12,970 nucleotides of DNA, taken from the NCBI GenBank assembly GCA_900404475.1, contig OUQQ01000602.1, forward strand, positions 1-12,970, given 5' to 3'. Position numbers and translations under genes: made by a program. The notes below the pieces were generated by a model. The model ran no database searches and was not told the origin of the DNA. It worked only from the letters and a program-made list of their open reading frames with translations. Source of the stretch: Spongospora subterranea (taxonomy: Eukaryota; Endomyxa; Phytomyxea; Plasmodiophorida; Plasmodiophoridae). Below, piece by piece: positions 1 to 8,063 of this stretch (positions within the stretch are counted from its first letter, which is position 1; the number at the start of each line of letters is the position of its first letter).

Positions 1-492
1 CCGCTCGAACATATTTGGGGATAGGGACTGTGAATTTGAGGATTTGCGGTGGAGATGCTCTTAGTCCGCACGGTATATCGCAGCTTGCGGACGGTACAAT
101 CATCTAGGCCATGAAATGACCGTGAAATACGTTGAATCCAGAGTGAAGGCAACGTTGACAGGGGCGCCTTTAGAAAGTCTGCTCCACTGGGTGAATCGCA
201 GCAGGAAATGCTGTAACATGAATTTTGATGGTTGTGGCAGAACGGCCGCATCGTTGACGCTTTTCCGCATCAATTTTGAATACACCCAACTCGGCTAGCT
301 GCTCCTTGACAGTGGCGTGGCTGGAATGGGCAGTCGGAGGACATTGCCCGTCCGGTTTTTAACACCGCTGGCAGAACATCCGACGAATCCCGGAGGGGGT
401 CTGGGCGACCCTCGGTGACACGAATCGGCGATGGAGGAGATCAAAGTGGAGGGCCCACGACAGCTCCCGACGACAAACGCTAGCCTCGACGA
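1..492. other. No assignable gene
   Basis: Short overlapping open frames occur on both strands at about 100-298, of about 60 codons each. Neither resembles a family I recognise, and I see no convincing splice sites linking them to anything. The minus-strand frame at 359-577 is only an antisense reading that runs into the transposon-derived arm. I treat the stretch as intergenic or as the flank of the transposon debris. Confidence 0.4.
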
Positions 493-868
493 AATTAATC
501 ATCTCACCAGCGCAGGTCAGGACATGGAACAAGCGAAGGTTGCTATAGGAGAAGATATTCAACGAATCAAAATTCAAAGATAGTTCATCTCGGGCGTGCT
601 CCCATCACTAATGTTGAAAGTTCAAACCAACTTCGGCAGTTTATTCAAATCCTGGAAGAACGACATCGAACCATTTCGGTTGGAATGATTTGTCGGGAAC
701 TGAAGAGGCTGGTTCTTGAAGAAGCGGATACCGATATGAATTTTTTTAGGGCAGCGAATGTACCGGTTTCTACACAAGGAAAACGTTGTACAAAGACGGG
801 CCTCAGAATACCAGGTATGATCAACAACAGATTGACCAGGGCGTTAAGTATGTCAACGAAGAAATCTT
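493..868 (+). pseudogene. HTH transposase fragment, left copy (frameshifted)
   Basis: This is a broken copy of the protein encoded on the minus strand at 1337-1690. It begins at the end of the helix-turn-helix (ISPAQ, then a drifted arginine/tryptophan segment). It shifts frame near 535 and then reads a helical stretch (QLRQFIQILEERHRTI, about 625-680) that the other copy lacks. It shifts again before the DNA matching MYRFLHKENVVQRR and RYDQQQIDQ. The order HTH, helical linker, YRFL/VVQRR block, TRYDQQQID block fits the N-terminal half of a DDE-type transposase of the HTH (Psq/CENP-B-like) class. The catalytic core is absent. The fragment stops where antisense tail sequence of a second ORF starts (about 868). 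Confidence 0.6.
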
Positions 869-958
869 GAAACTCTTATTGCGTTTAGCCACGTTTTCGC
901 AGTTCTCGTACAATTGTAGGACTTGGCCGAATTTATTGGCAAACCTGTGTTTCGACCT
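869..958 (-). pseudogene. Tail fragment of the Cys/His-domain ORF, left copy
   Basis: Read on the minus strand, this segment encodes a near-copy of the C-terminal part of the plus-strand ORF at 1036-1371. Both contain RFANKFGQVLQLYENC followed by a KRNKSF stretch. The upstream domain (GTCGNW, GDLIRF, VGFLQR) is not present in this copy. It is therefore a fragment created by the inverted duplication rather than an independent gene. Confidence 0.6.
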
Positions 959-1035
959 CGTAGACTTTGGTGTGCTGCCCCCTTGAAGACTTTTATGCGC
1001 AGTATGCAAACCCTGTAATCTCGGTTCAATACCCA

Positions 1036-1371
1036 ATGGATAATGTGGGAGTTGGCGAAATCGTCGGGTTACATTCCGATAGCAACGGTCGCTCTTGTGA
1101 ATCGCACGGTACTTGCGGTAACTGGGTGAACGAGGGCGACCTCATTCGCTTCAAGGTCGTCATTGTTGATTTTGATGGACAAGTGGAACAGGCAATCGCA
1201 TGCCACCGGATTCGCGATGGCGTCGAGAGCTGTCGCGTGGGATTCCTACAGAGGAGCTTAGTCGCCAGGTCGAAAGAAAGGTTTGCCAATAAATTCGGCC
1301 AAGTCCTACAACTGTACGAGAACTGCGACAACGTTGTTAAACGCAACAAGAGTTTCGAATGTGCTCGTTGA
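1036..1371 (+). pseudogene. Truncated ORF with a Cys/His-rich domain (transposon-associated?)
   Basis: The frame is open from 967, with the first ATG at 1036. From the ATG it gives 111 residues. Visible motifs in order are GEIVGLHSDSNGR, CESHGTCGNW, GDLIRFK, QAIACHRIRDG, ESCRVGFLQR and FANKFGQVLQLYENC. The pattern is a compact domain with paired Cys/His and a C-terminal GFLxR-KFxQVxELY signature. I have a general memory of similar proteins beside transposases in stramenopile genomes but cannot name the family. The end (KRNKSF, then a few unrelated residues and a stop) coincides with the junction to the antisense transposase fragment, so the natural C-terminus is missing. It lies in the centre and right arm of the inverted repeat. 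It is probably not functional. Confidence 0.5.
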
Positions 1372-1690
1372 CATACTCAACGAACTGGTCAATCTGTTGT
1401 TGGTCATACCTGGTATTCTGAGCAACGTTCGTTTCCCGTCTCTGTACGACGTTTTCCTTGTGTAGAAACCGGTACATTCGCTGCCTTGAAGAGCACGCCC
1501 GGGATAAACTATTTTTAAATCTCCGATTCGTTGGATATATTTCTCCTATAGCAACCTTCTGCTTGTTCCATCTCCTGATCTGCGCTGGTGAGATGCGATA
1601 TTTCCTTGCTGTCTTCTTAAGGATGCCTTCCTGAGAGTAGGCCTGGGTCACGATCGCAGCTTTGACATTCAAGGAGAAATACCTCTTCAT
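1337..1690 (-). pseudogene. HTH transposase N-terminal fragment, right copy
   Basis: This minus-strand frame starts at the ATG at 1690-1688, with a longer open frame back to 1867 that has no family-like content. It begins MKRYFSLNVKAAIVTQAY, followed by KKTARKYRISPAQIRRW. This is a typical Psq/CENP-B/homeo-like helix-turn-helix of transposases, with a recognition helix ending in QIRRW. Further on are YRFLHKENVVQRR, NVAQNTRYD and EYVNEHI. In related transposases these blocks lie just before the DDE catalytic domain. Here the frame ends after NSCCV, so all catalytic residues are missing. Compared with the left copy, a helical segment between the HTH and YRFL is also deleted. I call it a dead N-terminal fragment. 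HTH recognition is firm, and the exact superfamily is not. Confidence 0.65.
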
Positions 1691-2109
1691 TTTCAATGGG
1701 AATTGTACCGTTGGAGTCGCACTGACAAGGGCCGTCCACATATGTAGCACATTGAATTTGGCGCCAAAATCTACCCTTGCCAGATTCTTGTATACCTTGG
1801 CCTTCCCCCCGAGAAAATACCACCACGTAAAGAGGCACCAAAGTCTACGGTATGTACTAAGTTTCAATAATTTGCTACATCAATACAGTAATTCATTGTG
1901 ACAAAACTATTTCTATAAAGGCTTGAACCCTGAATTGTGACCGTAAAGCCCCTCATCCCCGGATCAGTTTGGCAAAAAGTCTTCTCAGGACCAAATTCAC
2001 ACCCCCAATTTCAGCGGAAAAGTCTCAATAGAATGATCTTTTAAGAATATTTCTGGCCACTTCGTTCTCGACACAGTGGCCATTGCACGTCGAACGTCAT
2101 TGCCGCTTC
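1691..2109. other. Spacer between transposon fragments, no gene seen
   Basis: Open frames on either strand here (plus 1662-1901, minus up to 1867) lack recognisable motifs. The AT-rich part at 1860-2080 contains no frame worth reporting. A polypyrimidine-rich stretch followed by ACACAG near 2071-2076 could be a 3' splice site feeding the ORF that starts at 2110, but this is only a possibility. Confidence 0.35.
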
Positions 2110-2632
2110 ATGTCGGAGTCGTTTATCGATCAGCTGAAGGAGCTGAACGCCCTGCTCAAAGCCGGCGCGATCGACGAATCAGAGTTCTCCGCGTTGAATC
2201 GCTCGATAATTGGTCGGGTGGTTGACACACAGCCCTCAGATCCAGGCGCCCTAACCGCACCTGCACTGCCTGTCGTCGTATCGTCAGGTGATTTGTCGGT
2301 GATTTGCACCACGTCTGGGGGCGGGTCTGCCTTTTCGAGCAGAAGCGAGGCGAGCTGTGATTTTACTCGGTCCAGGAATAGTGATGTTTCGGTTGGCTCA
2401 ATCAAACAGGTGCAGTCATCGTTTCACAAGTTTTTTCGGTCAGTGTTTCATTGAGAAAATTGGATCTAAATTCATTGCTGTCGACTGTCCGCGCGCAGTC
2501 GCTGAACGATTGTTGAGCAAAACATGTGGGAAGAAGTGTCAAACGACACAGGCACTGATAGCGCATCGAAAAATTCATCTGTTGATGGATGAAATGAAAC
2601 CTGTCCACAATCACCCAATTCTCAAATCGCAG
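2110..2632 (+). pseudogene. SHOCT-like/zinc-finger-like gene with a frameshift
   Basis: From the ATG at 2110 the protein starts MSESFIDQLKELNALL, then AGAIDESEFSALN. This is the pattern of SHOCT-like domains (two short helices, Leu-rich, then G-x-I-x-x-x-E-F). A low-complexity Ser/Pro/Thr/Val linker follows, then SIKQVQSSFHKFF. A run of six T at 2431-2436 shifts the frame and it stops at 2454. In the next frame the coding character resumes at once: FIEKIGSKFIAVDCPRAVAE, then a CGKKC-x8-HRKIH segment resembling a C2H2 finger whose first cysteine is missing. A strong donor (GCAG|GTAGGT) sits at 2632/2633. The SHOCT, linker and finger order recalls N-termini of transposon proteins. That link and the pseudogene status are inference, because a one-base sequencing error would look the same. 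Confidence 0.45.
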
Positions 2633-2690
2633 GTAGGTTTGATTGTCGCGCTGTACCGTTCAATGCCGTTTGGATTCGACACTTTCGGAG

Positions 2691-2796
2691 AACTGATTGG
2701 TGTTGGTTCATTCGTTGCACTGGAAAGCTGTTGGATCCACAAAACTGATTGGTGTTGGTTCATTCGTTGCACTGGAAAGCTGTTGGATCCACAAAA
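2691..2796 (+). repeat. 52-bp tandem duplication (two copies)
   Basis: Copy one is 2691-2742 and copy two 2743-2794, with the match continuing to 2796. The copies are identical by eye. The unit starts AACTGATTGGTGTTGG and ends in GGATCCACAA. The period is not a multiple of three, so the same DNA is read in two frames by any ORF crossing it. That argues the region is non-coding. Perfect identity indicates a recent slippage or duplication event. Confidence 0.95.
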
Positions 2797-3187
2797 TTCA
2801 ATAAAGAGCTCTCCTTAGATTTATTTATTCATTGTCTTATTGTGAGGGAACTTAGACTTTTGGGTTTTTGAGGCATTTTGTATCACTCAAAAAAATGCTG
2901 TGTTTTGAGACTTATTAACACCCTGAACCCCAGAATGACCATTTTTGAGCTTAGACCCTGAACCCTATGTCAATTTTCCAATGTCTTATTAGGATGATTT
3001 ACTGTACTACATCATAACATCAATGATACTTCATTAATGCGATATAGAGCAATAATCGGTTATTGGTTGGTGTTGACAGAACGATTCGCAGGATAAATGG
3101 GAGGAACACGCGTTCATTGATTCTTTCACGTTGGTTCCCCGTTCAATTTTTTGGGGCGGTTTCTATTGCATAACGACTTCATTTCCA
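2797..3187. other. AT-rich intergenic stretch, possible polyA signal
   Basis: An AATAAA hexamer lies at 2800-2805, about 170 nt after the putative donor of the upstream broken gene, and could be its polyadenylation signal. The rest is AT-rich without credible coding. It contains short recurrences of CCTGAACCC (about 2922 and 2955), also seen near 1925. No other structure was found. Confidence 0.3.
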
Positions 3188-3243
3188 CGGCGCCTCGATA
3201 TCTTATGAGGTATCTTGACACCTCATAAGATATCGAGGCGCCG
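3188..3243. repeat. Perfect 24-bp inverted repeat with an 8-nt loop
   Basis: The left arm (3188-3211) starts CGGCGCCTCGATATC and is the exact reverse complement of the right arm (3220-3243). The loop is ATCTTGAC. The arms carry nested palindromes GGCGCC and GATATC. A cruciform or RNA hairpin of 24 uninterrupted pairs is expected. It sits about 450 bp upstream of the DRC2 start, in intergenic DNA. It could be a foldback transposon remnant, a transcription-related hairpin or a small-RNA precursor. The sequence alone does not decide. Confidence 0.95.
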
Positions 3244-3698
3244 GGCCAGACCTTTTGAAAATAATCCTAATCTAGAAAGTGCAAAAACTGGTCCAGATTT
3301 CAGAGCTCATTCGTTCAACTACAGCAGAAAACTTGAATATGGCGATGAAATCGCCCTTTTCATCGTAGTGATCTCCTGCTGTTTAATCAGCGCCGAGTTA
3401 AAGGTACCCCAAACCCCTAAATTATTTAACATCGGCAGACTGGCGAAACGACCAACGAAATCCCAATGGAAATATGATGGAACGGCTCTTAAGCGGCGGT
3501 GACAGCGACCTGATAAGGGGTATCGGGTGATCTGTTCAGCACAAACCCGTTCACAGATCAACAAAATATCTGATCGATTCTGGTTCTCGGGTGTGGAACG
3601 ATCCCCTGAGTTCATTTGAAGCCCACGACGTACCGGCCCTTCGCCGCCGTGACGGATCGCCCGAATCGCACACGGGAACCAGGGATCGGGGCGCGGAA
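3244..3698. other. Upstream region of DRC2
   Basis: A plus-strand frame at 3215-3502 has no ATG start and no family resemblance. It contains one hydrophobic stretch (IALFIVVISCCLISA). A minus-strand frame at 3319-3615 is likewise unassignable. The DRC2 frame itself is open upstream to an ATG at 3591, but the extra 36 residues look non-conserved. A small inverted repeat (TGATCTGT at 3528-3535, ACAGATCA at 3553-3560) is present. This interval presumably contains the promoter and 5' UTR of DRC2. No TATA-like element stands out. Confidence 0.35.
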
Positions 3699-5460
3699 AT
3701 GGGAAAAGGAGGCGCGATGGTGGGGAAGAGCGTCAAAGGTGCAGGAATAACGAACAAGAAAGGGTCGAGCGATGACGATCTAATGGGGAAGGATGTGAAG
3801 GCAACCGCCGGGGACGCTAGCGCCGTCGTCGCCGAAATGCGAGTCAAAACGGCCCGATATCAACTGATGATCCAATTGGCTAAACGGGAAACCGGATCCG
3901 ATTGCAGTGTTTCGAGGCGACAGGTGCTGTTGAGAAACCGGGGCGAGGTTCGCGACGGGAAGGTGGCGATATTGAAGGACGATGGCGAACAATATCGGGC
4001 GGAATTTGCCACGACAATGGAGCGATCCGGGCGATTGTCACAATACGAGCTGACGTTGATGGACGCGCTGATCGATCAGGTCGATCGCAGCGGGAGATCG
4101 CAGGGACGTCATCTGGACGAGATCGTGCAGACCTGGAGAGAGGCGGTGTCGGCCATGGAGATTTCGTGGCAGAACCGGATCGGGCAGCAGGGGGCGATCG
4201 CCGCCACAGAACAGATCGGATTGGGGAGATCGTTCCGGGACGTGTTCGGTCCCGTTCAGGGCGCGTTGCAGAAGGTTATCGATCAGATGCAGAACGCGGT
4301 CGAGGAAACAGATCAGAACTTCCAGTCAATCAAGGAGGCGCTGAGGAATCGGGGACTGGAACGGGTGAACAATATGCGGTTGTGGATGGGGGCGATCATC
4401 GACAATCTCGAGACTCTGTTCGACGATGAGCACGAGCGATACGTCGACACGACCCAGGACCGGACCAAGGACTTCCAGTACCTGGATGGGCGCGATCGAC
4501 AGATCGCGCTGGAGATTGGAGAACGAGCCAGGAAGATGGACAATCTACACAGATCTGTGATCAGATGGCGAAAGAAACTTCACGAGACACAAAATCAATC
4601 GCAAATCAGGTTCGGAATATCGTGATTTTAGAATTTGGCGACGAGTCTGAAAATGAATGATATAGGAATCGCGATCTTCGTGATCAACGGAACAGGATCG
4701 CCAAGGAGTATTCAACGCTGAAGGCGATTATCGCCAGGAAGCGGGCGGCGGGCGAAGACCGGGGACGCCAGGTGTCGCGATCGTGCCGAGGCGCTCGACG
4801 ACGCATCCAGGAGCTGATCGATCAGGCCGAGCGGATCCTGGCGCTGGCTCAGCACGTCCAGGGACGGGATCAGGATCAGATCATCGTCCACACTATAGCG
4901 TCTGATCACGAATACATCGCGGTGCGTTCATAGAAACGGCCTCGAATTCCTCCGACCTTTCACCAGTTCATTCAATTTCCGTTGTAAATTGTCTCTTGGA
5001 ATTCATCACCCAAAACGTCGATTCCCCATGATGAGATGTTGATCATTGTCTTTTTGGTGTTTGTCATTAAACTGTGTTCATCGGTGGGCGATATTCTGGG
5101 GAGTTCCTTTGTCAATATCGGACGGTTTTTAACGATTGTTCCTGGTTTTAGGACCCCGACAGGGACAGCGAAGCCGATCGGATATCGCGTCGTAGGGTTC
5201 TGGTTTCTTTGCAGAATCGCGCCCTATCCAGTCATCGCGATGCGCTTCTGGTCGAGAATCGGTCGTTGCGCCGATGCATCATCCGATTCCTGGAGGAATC
5301 GTCGCTGCCCATAGATCACGTCAACGGAGCCAACAACCTGCTGATCGTGAACGGGAACGTGTCGCTGCTGCCTGGAAGGCCAATGCTCAAGATGAACGCG
5401 ACCAAGGTAGACAGCGGCGACGTGGTTCGATCCCATCGCCTTCACCACATATCGGCCTGA
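3699..5460 (+). CDS. DRC2: Dynein regulatory complex subunit 2 (CCDC65/FAP250 family)
   Basis: DRC2 is a coiled-coil subunit of the nexin-dynein regulatory complex that links outer doublets of motile cilia and controls dynein. The model has three exons: 3699-4609, 4666-4921 and 5152-5460. The joins are in frame (phase 2, then phase 0) and give 491 residues; human DRC2 is about 484. Order of landmarks: a basic N-terminal tail; long charged helices; VEETDQNFQSIKEALRNRGL (about 201-220), matching the family's E-x-x-FQ-x-x-x-x-LRN region; LETLFDDEHERY then TQDRTKDF (about 237-259), matching the family's TEDRKxxF block; a coiled coil on exon 2; then LLVENRSLRRCI and NNLLIVNGN near the end, matching the family's EN-x-x-L and NPLLxVN motifs, and GDVVRSH. 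Exon 3 residues 399-405 align with the FWxRYNKV region but lack the Trp. The start at 3699 was chosen for length and a good context (GAAATGG); an in-frame ATG at 3591 would add 36 residues. Confidence 0.88.
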
Positions 5461-5650
5461 TTCATGCCCTGATCGGATAGCTCGAGGGGATTCCCTGACC
5501 GAACTACAAGATACATCGTCCGATGTAGATTTTATCATAGTCGCCCCCAATTGCCCCATAAAATATTTCTAACCTGCCGATTACCATAGAGTCCAAGGAT
5601 TGCCATTATCGCTTCGGCGAAGCGGGTGCTCCAACGGCTCGAACATGTGG
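5292..5650 (+). repeat. 359-bp direct repeat, copy 1 (contains the DRC2 3' end)
   Basis: This segment recurs at 5652-6010 with an offset of exactly 360. I find only three mismatches: 5343 G versus 5703 A, 5462 T versus 5822 C, and 5519 T versus 5879 C. It covers the last 56 codons of DRC2, the stop codon and 190 bp downstream. The first mismatch is a synonymous third-position change (CTG/CTA, Leu) and the others are non-coding. The repeat ends directly at the n at 5651. See the assembly-junction entry for the interpretation. Confidence 0.97.
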
Positions 5651-5651
5651 N
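5651..5651. other. Single ambiguous base marking a probable contig junction
   Basis: The only n in the window separates two copies of the same 359 bp. Copy 1 runs right up to the n and copy 2 begins right after it. That is what results when two contigs with overlapping ends are placed in a scaffold and a minimal gap character is inserted instead of merging them. If so, the true sequence has one copy and 5650 should join directly to 6011. Confidence 0.85.
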
Positions 5652-6010
5652 GGAGGAATCGTCGCTGCCCATAGATCACGTCAACGGAGCCAACAACCTG
5701 CTAATCGTGAACGGGAACGTGTCGCTGCTGCCTGGAAGGCCAATGCTCAAGATGAACGCGACCAAGGTAGACAGCGGCGACGTGGTTCGATCCCATCGCC
5801 TTCACCACATATCGGCCTGATCCATGCCCTGATCGGATAGCTCGAGGGGATTCCCTGACCGAACTACAAGATACATCGCCCGATGTAGATTTTATCATAG
5901 TCGCCCCCAATTGCCCCATAAAATATTTCTAACCTGCCGATTACCATAGAGTCCAAGGATTGCCATTATCGCTTCGGCGAAGCGGGTGCTCCAACGGCTC
6001 GAACATGTGG
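5652..6010 (+). repeat. 359-bp direct repeat, copy 2 (probably artefactual)
   Basis: This is a second copy of 5292-5650. It repeats the final part of DRC2 exon 3, from LEESSLPIDHVNGANN to the TGA at 5818-5820, without the upstream exon, so it could not encode a protein on its own. It should not be counted as a second gene. Its three differences from copy 1 are best read as the other allele. Confidence 0.95.
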
Positions 6011-6239
6011 AAGTACCCGCCGGTAGAGATGCCAATCGGGTTCACCCCGCGTCAATGCATTCCCATCGCATTTCGCCATATCGCCGCTCACAGTGGTTCA
6101 CCCTGGATTGCCAGCGAAGTTCATATTGGGGTTCGCCTGCCTTCACCTGTTGTAGTTTCCGAGGCGACAGTTGGCTGCGTGTGTGTTTTTTGGCTTGAAG
6201 TATGGGACCTGTAAGAAGGGAATGGGAGTAGATGGCCAC
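5941..6239 (-). other. Coding-like stretch on the minus strand, unassigned
   Basis: Two adjoining minus-strand frames look protein-like. One ends at 6042 and contains YELRWQSRVNHCERRYGEM then RWECIDAG. The other, one base out of step from about 6045 down to a stop at 5941-5943, reads VNPIGISTGGYFHMFEPLEH and then NGNPWTLW. Joined by a one-base slip they would make one domain-like sequence. The spot lies just beyond the contig overlap, where base errors are more likely. The plus strand also has an 84-codon frame (5960-6214). I recognise neither and cannot tell which strand, if any, is expressed. If the minus-strand reading is a gene, it converges on DRC2. Confidence 0.25.
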
Positions 6240-7086
6240 GAACGAGATGACATGATGCTCTACAGGAAACCATTCCTTGCAAGAATGCTAACATACGAAA
6301 ACCGGATGACAAATAGGGAAAACGAGCCTGGCGCCGGCCGTGTGCTGAGGGCAGGTACACGCCAAGTTTGAACGATGGACAGCGACGTTCATTCACTATG
6401 CTGACTGTCACCTTCGTTTGATTCGGAATAATTTCAAGCGCAGCATCCACAGATTGAAAGTTCAGCTTCGTCGACTGCTGTGTTGGACATTCTGGGATTC
6501 ACCGGGTTTTCCAATTTGAGGAAACCAGCTCCCTGTGGACTGCCAGAGGCAAAAATAGCTCTGGCTTTCGCGAGGTTTTGCTTCCTCCACTTCGTCGGCC
6601 TACTGTTGCCACAGTGCACCGAACGCAAATGCCAGCCAACGCCATTGTGTCACTTCAAATGATGAAGTATTTGTTGGGATGTCAGTCTGGTAGTACACAC
6701 AGGATTTCCCGAACCATATGAACCCGCCAACATTTGTAGAGTGCGGGAAGTTTAGGTTCGGCAACTCCCTACAGCCTCTCACAGACGATTTTGACCCCAG
6801 CAATGTTAACAAAAAAGATGCCCCTTGAAAATCCTGACGATTGAGCTACTTTTCGATTTTTGTCAATTTTCTCGGACTCAGTCAATATTGCTCAGCTTGC
6901 GCCCGGAAAAGGCTCATTCGACTGGAATTTTTTTGTAGGGGCGATTGCAATCATTGAAATCTGGGTTTGTGGATATTGTGACGGAGGTTTATGAGATCTG
7001 AGCCCTTATGAGCATTTTCTACACAATCGGTTGTGATTACGCCACGACTGAACAAGCGCGTCGTTACCGCTAAGAAAGCGAGAGAT
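6240..7086. other. Intergenic or unresolved, no gene recognised
   Basis: Short frames on both strands overlap: minus 6121-6450, 6434-6628 and 6600-6812; plus 6480-6662. None shows a known motif, a convincing start, or splice sites that join it to the next. A stretch of short-intron exons could be hidden here, since the neighbouring ankyrin gene would also look like noise frame by frame. I found no repeats or RNA genes. Confidence 0.3.
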
Positions 7087-7359
7087 ATGGCGACCATGAA
7101 TTGTGCTATCTTATCAACCATTTCGACGATTGCGGCTGATGCGGGAGTCACGGTTCAACTGTCTGATATGTTGACAAAGACCAAGCAATCGCCTTGGAAA
7201 GATCGGACAGCGAATCCGATCATAGTCAAACTGTGTCATCTCCGCCGGTGCATGTGTTTCCATCGGGCGCTCCTAAACGTCGCCGACGATCTGATGGAAC
7301 TAGTCAAAGAAGGAATCGATCAAGGAGAGGCAGAACATGGCGAATTAAGGATCAGTTGA
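7087..7359 (+). CDS. Hypothetical protein, 90 residues
   Basis: The frame is open from 7012, and the first ATG (7087) gives 90 residues ending at a TGA (7357-7359). The start reads MATMNCAILSTISTIAADAG. The middle is basic with a Cys-containing patch (KLCHLRRCMCFHRALL). The end is acidic (DDLMELVKEGIDQGEAEHGE). Codon usage looks normal and the predicted content is mostly helical. I recognise no family. It may be an exon of a larger gene, because the open frame extends 25 codons upstream of the ATG without a start. No partner exon could be fixed. It lies in the poorly resolved interval between DRC2 and the ankyrin gene. Confidence 0.35.
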   Translation: MATMNCAILSTISTIAADAGVTVQLSDMLTKTKQSPWKDRTANPIIVKLCHLRRCMCFHRALLNVADDLMELVKEGIDQGEAEHGELRIS

Positions 7360-7478
7360 GTTAGAGTTATACAGTATACTGAATCTTATACAATTTATTC
7401 TAATTGGGCGATGAGGGTGAATGCATTGTCGTGATGAGGGCAGTCGAGCATTTTTGACGACATCACACAGGAAAACAG

Positions 7479-8063
7479 ATGAGCCGCAGCAAGGGTTCAT
7501 CGTTGGACAATGTTAACATCTTGAACACGATCAGCTTATACTGGGCACGGGAGAGGGCAATTGAGTTCGAACGTGCCAGCGATATTGTGCACACAAGACA
7601 GGGCAAAACATTCCAAAAAGCCAACGGATAATCGATATTGATTGGGTCCGATATGACGTTCAAGCCATGGCCGAGGAGCGTCGGCGAATATCGACGAAGA
7701 CCATTCGTTTAATGTTGAATAATTACTTAGAATCGAATGGCTTCGAACCGATGTCAACAAGGTTCGATTGTCGTCGATGAACTGCGTTTGGGGTGTCAGA
7801 AGAAGAATGAGAGTCGCGTTGCACGATTATCGTCTACATAAATTACAGATCTAGTTTTCGAACATCGCGGAGTGACTGTTCTGACAAATCCGTTTGCAAT
7901 TGCCCACGCTCAACAAACCATGGTTCCAAAATTGAAAAAGGGCTGTTTTTCAAATCGCTACTCCGTCATGGATTTTTTTGTCCGTTGGCAAAGAAAAAAA
8001 TTGTCGAATTGTTCCATTCGATGAGAGCTAACGACCTCCAGCCTCAAATATTGAGTAATCAGT
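7479..8063 (+). pseudogene. Possible broken or intron-split gene remnant
   Basis: A run of protein-like segments lies in changing plus-strand frames. From an ATG at 7479 comes MSRSKGSSLDNVNILNTISL and then YWARERAIEFERASD, ending at a TAA after about 50 codons. A second frame gives AMAEERRRISTKTIRLMLNN and then YLESNGFEPMSTRFD, ending near 7780. A third, from an ATG at 7737, gives QGSIVVDELRLGCQKKNES. A frame open to 8063 includes KKKIVELFHSMRANDLQPQ. No intron with clear GT and AG of about 50 nt links them, so frameshift decay is as likely as missed splicing. No family was recognised. Confidence 0.25.

Larger units (their letters stand above)
493..1605. mobile_element. Inverted pair of decayed transposon-derived copies
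   Basis: The plus strand at about 493-958 and the minus strand at about 1605-1267 carry the same sequence, so the locus is an imperfect inverted repeat with a 308-bp centre (959-1266). Aligning the arms by eye shows long near-identical blocks. One is the block reading RYDQQQIDQ in the protein; another is the block whose complement reads FANKFGQVLQLYENC. The left arm has about 140 extra bases (about 605-745) that are missing from the right arm. Each arm holds the same artificial junction: a transposase fragment running into the tail of a second, oppositely oriented ORF. That implies the fusion existed before the inversion-duplication. No terminal inverted repeats or target-site duplications could be identified. 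Confidence 0.7.

Noticed and set aside
2910..2970. CCTGAACCC motifs as a telomere-like repeat
   Set aside because: Only a few scattered, imperfect occurrences (also near 1925), with no tandem array.
3591..3698. 36-residue N-terminal extension of DRC2 from the upstream ATG
   Set aside because: The extension has no family-like sequence, and the ATG at 3699 gives the expected length and a good start context. It cannot be fully excluded.
3902..4429. 175-codon plus-strand ORF in another frame inside DRC2
   Set aside because: It is low-complexity Arg/Gly/Asp reading produced by GATCG-rich codons of the real frame. The conserved DRC2 frame covers the whole region.
5224..5559. 111-codon minus-strand ORF opposite the DRC2 last exon
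   Set aside because: It is an antisense shadow of a conserved exon, and its copy opposite the duplicate shows the same. No family-like content.
5652..6010. A second, truncated DRC2 gene
   Set aside because: It is the other side of an n with near-identical sequence and no upstream exons, which fits an assembly overlap.
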